NCBI RefSeq assembly: GCF_025950235.1
Contig: NZ_JAPDDT010000004.1
Location: forward strand, 248,001 to 312,000
Source: Luteolibacter arcticus
GTDB lineage: Bacteria > Verrucomicrobiota > Verrucomicrobiia > Verrucomicrobiales > Akkermansiaceae
Direction: 5' to 3'
Length of the DNA stretch: 64,000 nt
The position numbers were made by a program, and so were the translations under genes. The notes under the pieces were generated by a model, which was not told the DNA's origin, made no database searches, and worked only from the letters and a program-made list of their open reading frames with translations. This document shows, one piece after another, positions 60,863-64,000 of the stretch; within the stretch, counting starts at the first letter, position 1, and each line of letters begins with the position of its first letter.

Positions 60863-61396
60863 TCAGCCGCATCTGCTCCAAGCCACTCTCCGCCTCCGCG
60901 CAAAGGCGAAACCTGCGGCACCCAAGGCAAGGCCCACGGAGGTGGATAGTTCGGGGACCACGTTGAAGGTGAGGTTGGTCCCCCCTGGGAACGAGACCGT
61001 GCCTGGGGCACCGAAGGCTCCGACCTTGTAGGACACAAATCGCAGCCCCAGGAGATCTGTCGGCGTGCCGAAGGCTGTGAAAGTGTTGTTCGTCAATGCG
61101 GCGAGCGTGATGTCCAGAAACGCGGAAACCGTGCCGCTTTGGAAAAGGGTCACGAGCTGGTTACCGGGCAAAATCGCGCTGATGGTGAAGGCCGCTCCTT
61201 CGCCGGTATAGACCGAGCCCTGGCTGATCGTCACCAGTTGCTCGACGCCCGTGAGCGTCGTACTGAAGATCACTTCGAAATCGCTGCTGGCAGCCTGCGG
61301 ACCCGCCGTGACCACCGTGGTCGCAGCCTGGCTGACGTCGGGCTTGGCAGTGAGTAGCAACCCGAGGATCGCTGCCGTGCGGAATTTCAATTTCAT
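60863..61396 (-). CDS. PEP-CTERM-like secreted protein
   Basis: 177 residues from the ATG at 61396. A signal peptide (MKLKFRTAAILGLLLTA) is followed by a beta-rich, Ser/Thr-rich domain. The C-terminus is V-P-E-L-S-T, a hydrophobic helix (VGLALGAAGFAFA) and R-R-R-R, the arrangement of a PEP-CTERM sorting tag with P-E-L in place of P-E-P. Proteins with this tag are processed by exosortase and displayed on or released from the surface. Function unknown. The tag variant and extra residues after the basic cluster are slightly atypical. Confidence 0.72.
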   Translation of the reverse strand: MKLKFRTAAILGLLLTAKPDVSQAATTVVTAGPQAASSDFEVIFSTTLTGVEQLVTISQGSVYTGEGAAFTISAILPGNQLVTLFQSGTVSAFLDITLAALTNNTFTAFGTPTDLLGLRFVSYKVGAFGAPGTVSFPGGTNLTFNVVPELSTSVGLALGAAGFAFARRRRVAWSRCG

Positions 61397-61560
61397 GCGT
61401 TGTTGCCGTTCGGGGGGAGTTCTAGTGCGGAAGCATTCCGGCACTTCAGCACCAGCAATAGTCCGCCTGCTAGATAGCGGCTGGCAGCCCCCAAACAAGC
61501 AGATTTCATTTGCGCCCCATTGAGGCTACAAAGCAGCGGTCTTGTGGCGCCGGGCGAGCT

Positions 61561-62670
61561 TCACCATTCCGTCCCCAGCCCATGACGGCCCGCCAGCTCT
61601 AGCAAATCCTCGCGCATCGGCCACTCGTCCGGACGCTCGCTGACTTGGTGGCGCTTGCTGGCACCCTTCAGCGTCATGCAGCCCGTGTTGTCGCCGATCT
61701 GGCGGACTTTCTCGGACTCCTCTGCCGTGAGGCGAACGTCAGGTAGCGCGGCGAAGTCGTGGATCTGTTCCTCGATGCTTCGCGCGCCTTCGCTAGCTTC
61801 CTGAATGAAGGTCGGCACCACGCTTTCCACGGCGGGCTGGCTGAGGTTCCAGATGGAGGCGAATTGGATCAGCGAAAGCCCGTGCTTCTCGGCGATCGGC
61901 CTCATCTTCTCGATCTTCGCGAGCCCGTGATCGACCCAGCCCTCGGCACGATAGGAGCGGTGATCGCCGGGCTTGAAGACGTGGCCCTGCTTCATGTCGC
62001 CATGGAAAAGCCCACCGTAGTCAGCGACCCGGGTGAGCACCTTGATGCCGTTTTTCTCACAAACCGGCAGCACGTGGCACGATGGCCATGGCTCGAGAGG
62101 ATTGAGAATGAGCATCATCCAATCGATGTCGGCGCCGCGGCGCTCGATGCAGTCGATCAGGTCGAGCGTGAAGCCATTCGCCGGTCCCGGGGCGAGGCCG
62201 ATACGCTCGGCGAGCCCCTCGGACTTCAGCGCGCGCAGGCCATCCCACACGGCATCGCTGGTGTAGCCGGTCTCGTCCGGATTGTGCAGCATCAGCAGGT
62301 CGAAGCGGTCGGTGCGGCAACGCTCGAGCGACTTCTCGCAGGACTGGCGCAGGTAGTCGCGGAACTTGCCCGGCGCGTGCAGCTCGGTGAACCGCGGATA
62401 GCCACGAGCGCCTTGGCGCTGGCCTTCGTAGAAATCGTGGCCGACCATCCCGACGAGGCAGTATTCCTCGCGCGGCTTGTCGGCGAGCGCCTGGCCGAGC
62501 AGTTCGTCGGCCTTGCCATTTCCATAGACGTCGGCGGTGACGAAGGTGCGGATGCCATCGTCCCACGCCGTCTGGATGCAGGAGAGGAAACGTTCTTCGG
62601 GCAGCGTCTCACCGAAGTGCATGAAGCGGCCGGCGCTCCAGGTGCCGTAGGCTGTCGGGGTCAAATCCAT
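61561..62670 (-). CDS. aldo/keto reductase family protein
   Basis: 369 residues. The TIM-barrel pattern includes FVTADVYGNGKADELLGQAL with the catalytic Asp/Tyr, CLVGMVGHD, RTDRFDLLMLHNPDETGYT, and a C-terminal portion with SLIQFASIWNLSQPAVESVV. It is probably an NADPH-dependent oxidoreductase acting on sugars or aldehydes. It lies upstream of the PEP-CTERM-like gene with a 160-nt gap. Confidence 0.85.
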   Translation of the reverse strand: MDLTPTAYGTWSAGRFMHFGETLPEERFLSCIQTAWDDGIRTFVTADVYGNGKADELLGQALADKPREEYCLVGMVGHDFYEGQRQGARGYPRFTELHAPGKFRDYLRQSCEKSLERCRTDRFDLLMLHNPDETGYTSDAVWDGLRALKSEGLAERIGLAPGPANGFTLDLIDCIERRGADIDWMMLILNPLEPWPSCHVLPVCEKNGIKVLTRVADYGGLFHGDMKQGHVFKPGDHRSYRAEGWVDHGLAKIEKMRPIAEKHGLSLIQFASIWNLSQPAVESVVPTFIQEASEGARSIEEQIHDFAALPDVRLTAEESEKVRQIGDNTGCMTLKGASKRHQVSERPDEWPMREDLLELAGRHGLGTEW

Positions 62671-62777
62671 GGGAAATTTCTAAATCGCCAGCCCGCAACG
62701 GTCAACCGGCTCTCAAAAACTGCGCGGATTCGCGGCAAGAATGCGAATCCGCGCTCGAAACGTTCAGATCAGGCAAA

Positions 62778-63389
62778 TCAGTCGAGCGACTTCACCCGCA
62801 GGTTCTTGTAGAGCGTGGTGCTGCCCGGGTCGTGAGCCTGGATCGCGAAGGTGCCGCCGCCCTTCAGCAGCTTGCTCTTTCCTTCCTCGGGCGTGTAGTT
62901 GACCAGTTCCTTGCCGTTGATGGAGACGGTGACCTTCCCCTTCTCGACGCGGATCACGTATTTCATCCAGGTGTTGTCCTCGAAGGGCTCCTTGTTATCG
63001 ACCACCGCGTAGAGGCCGCCGGACTTGCGCCAGTCGGACTGGGTGTTGTTCACCTGCACCTCGTAGCCCTTGGCCGGCCAACCCTTGTCCTGGAACTCGG
63101 TGTGGATGAAGAGCCCGCCGTTCGAGTTCGGCTTGGTCATGATGTCGGCGCGCAGCTCGAAGTTGTCGAACTTCGCCTTGCCGTCCTTGCCCATGTAGAA
63201 GGCGTGGGTGCAGTTGCCGTTGGCGACGATGGCACCGTCCTCCACCTTGATGTTGGCGGGTTCGCCGCCGATCTTCCACCCATCGAGCGACTTGCCATCG
63301 AAGATGGACACGAATCCCTCCTCCGGCTCGGCGGAAGCGGTGAAAACGAAAGCGGAGGCCACAACGGCCGAAAGTAGTTTTTTGATCAT
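62778..63389 (-). CDS. DUF1080 family secreted protein (3-keto-disaccharide hydrolase-like)
   Basis: 203 residues. The signal peptide MIKKLLSAVVASAFVFTASA is followed by EEGFVSIFDGKSLDGWKIGG, the hallmark start of DUF1080, and a concanavalin-like beta sandwich with FELRADIMTKPNSNGGLFIH and GWPAKGYEVQVNNTQ. Some members hydrolyse 3-keto-glycosides; most are uncharacterised. It is common in Planctomycetes and Verrucomicrobia and often linked to polysaccharide use. It stands 107 nt upstream of the aldo/keto reductase on the same strand. Confidence 0.9.
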   Translation of the reverse strand: MIKKLLSAVVASAFVFTASAEPEEGFVSIFDGKSLDGWKIGGEPANIKVEDGAIVANGNCTHAFYMGKDGKAKFDNFELRADIMTKPNSNGGLFIHTEFQDKGWPAKGYEVQVNNTQSDWRKSGGLYAVVDNKEPFEDNTWMKYVIRVEKGKVTVSINGKELVNYTPEEGKSKLLKGGGTFAIQAHDPGSTTLYKNLRVKSLD

Positions 63390-63601
63390 GGGAACGCGTT
63401 TCTACGCCACCCCATTCCATCCCCTTTCCGCGCTGACTCAATCCCGGATTTTGGAGAGCGTTGGGCAAATCATTCTAGCGAAGGCCGCCACGGATTCAAA
63501 AACGGGAGAAAACCCCGCGGGCTCAAGCTGGCGATGATGCAGCAGTTCCTGACCGGGAGAACCTGATTGATTTGACGGGACGCAAGCTCTAACCTCATCC
63601 C

Positions 63602-63823
63602 ATGTCCGAGCAAGATATCCAGACGCTGGAGAGCCAGTTTCCCGCCATTTCGGGACGGGCCTTTGCCGCGGCCCGGCAGCGGGTTTTGGCGTCCGGGCAG
63701 AGCGTGCTACAGACGGAGGGCAGCCGACTGGTCCGCGAGTACCCGGACGGGCGGAAGGAAGTGGTGAAACACATTGAGCCGCCCATCTTGGTGAAATCTG
63801 GCACGATCCTTACCATCCCGTGA
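63602..63823 (+). CDS. putative antitoxin-like small protein upstream of the zeta-toxin remnant
   Basis: 73 residues starting MSEQDIQTLESQFPAISG, a charged helical N-terminal part (AFAAARQRVLASGQSVL) and a basic end (REYPDGRKEVVKHIEPP). Its TGA stop overlaps the GTG start of the following truncated ATPase remnant, as in a toxin-antitoxin pair. No family name is recognised with certainty; the antitoxin role rests on context only. Confidence 0.55.
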   Translation: MSEQDIQTLESQFPAISGRAFAAARQRVLASGQSVLQTEGSRLVREYPDGRKEVVKHIEPPILVKSGTILTIP

Positions 63824-63936
63824 GCGGGGAGACGCCGCGGATGCGCATGTTCGCCGGGCCGAACGGGTCCGGAAAAAGCGTCCTGAAGTCCTCAGAGCAG
63901 GAAAGGGTCGGGAAGCGCATTTTAACAACCGAGTAG
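63820..63936 (+). pseudogene. truncated zeta-toxin-like ATPase remnant
   Basis: A short ORF starting at the GTG at 63820 (overlapping TGA of the upstream gene) encodes 38 residues: MSGETPRMRMFAGPNGSGKS, with a Walker A box G-P-N-G-S-G-K-S and then SVLKSSEQERVGKRIL before a TAG at 63934. Zeta-type toxins continue after the Walker A for about 150 more residues with a nucleotide-sugar kinase core, which is missing here. Neither other frame resumes a match within the remaining 60 nt of the window. The gene therefore looks cut short. Confidence 0.6.
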
Positions 63937-64000
63937 CCTGAGATGGCCGAGAGAGGTAGAAGGGAAACATGCCTAGGAGCCTGCTCCATGAGTATCCCGG

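Overview
The window is GC-rich, densely coded chromosomal DNA. The gene content points to a Verrucomicrobiota bacterium, most likely a Verrucomicrobiales relative of Luteolibacter or Haloferula. The indicators are a giant secreted protein with autotransporter-associated beta-strand repeats, a PEP-CTERM-like protein, a DUF1080 protein, many secreted proteins of unknown function, and frequent GTG/TTG starts with weak Shine-Dalgarno sequences. This placement is inference from content. No rRNA, tRNA, CRISPR array or complete insertion sequence was seen.

Layout. 1-2.8 kb: the 3' end of pyrG, two small genes and a flavoprotein. 3-7.5 kb: a 1,482-residue beta-strand-repeat surface protein with a strong terminator. 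7.5-14.5 kb: a secreted endonuclease/phosphatase-fold protein, a flotillin-like SPFH gene behind a probable c-di-AMP (ydaO/yuaA) riboswitch, two tandem paralogous membrane endonuclease/phosphatase-fold proteins, and a hydroxypyruvate-isomerase-like protein. 14.6-19.7 kb: a PH-domain protein, an EF-hand esterase, gap, a vapBC toxin-antitoxin pair flanked by imperfect direct repeats, and a fused AhbA/AhbB-like protein. 19.7-25.6 kb: a PhoB/PhoR-type two-component pair, a retron-type reverse transcriptase with a structured element upstream, then rplY, pth, rpsF and ssb.

25.8-41.6 kb is a metal-efflux block in which every gene is on the minus strand. It holds a chromate transporter, a Cys-containing lipoprotein, a HlyD/ATPase/two-permease ABC exporter, a Cys-rich small protein, a P1B-type ATPase, a His-rich periplasmic protein, a CzcABC/CusABC-type tripartite RND pump and a His/Cys-rich small protein. 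Several of these overlap by 4 nt, and His/Cys-rich small proteins lie next to the pumps, which suggests a coordinated metal-handling module.

41.6-50.7 kb: an orphan ABC ATPase, a translationally coupled amidohydrolase-Rieske pair, a secreted subtilase, and several small or membrane genes. 50.7-58.4 kb: a histone-deacetylase-family enzyme coupled to an acetyl-CoA hydrolase/GNAT fusion (a possible acetylation/deacetylation pair), a coupled secreted pair that includes a DUF4139 protein, a dispersed palindromic repeat, and DNA-3-methyladenine glycosylase I. 58.6-64 kb: glycyl-tRNA synthetase, a doubly disrupted membrane-protein pseudogene, a PEP-CTERM-like protein, an aldo/keto reductase, a DUF1080 protein, and a small gene followed by a truncated zeta-toxin-like ATPase remnant.

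The features most worth a second look are the retron-type RT with its candidate ncRNA, the c-di-AMP riboswitch in front of a flotillin gene, the metal-efflux block with His/Cys-rich accessory proteins, and the fused siroheme-decarboxylase-like protein.
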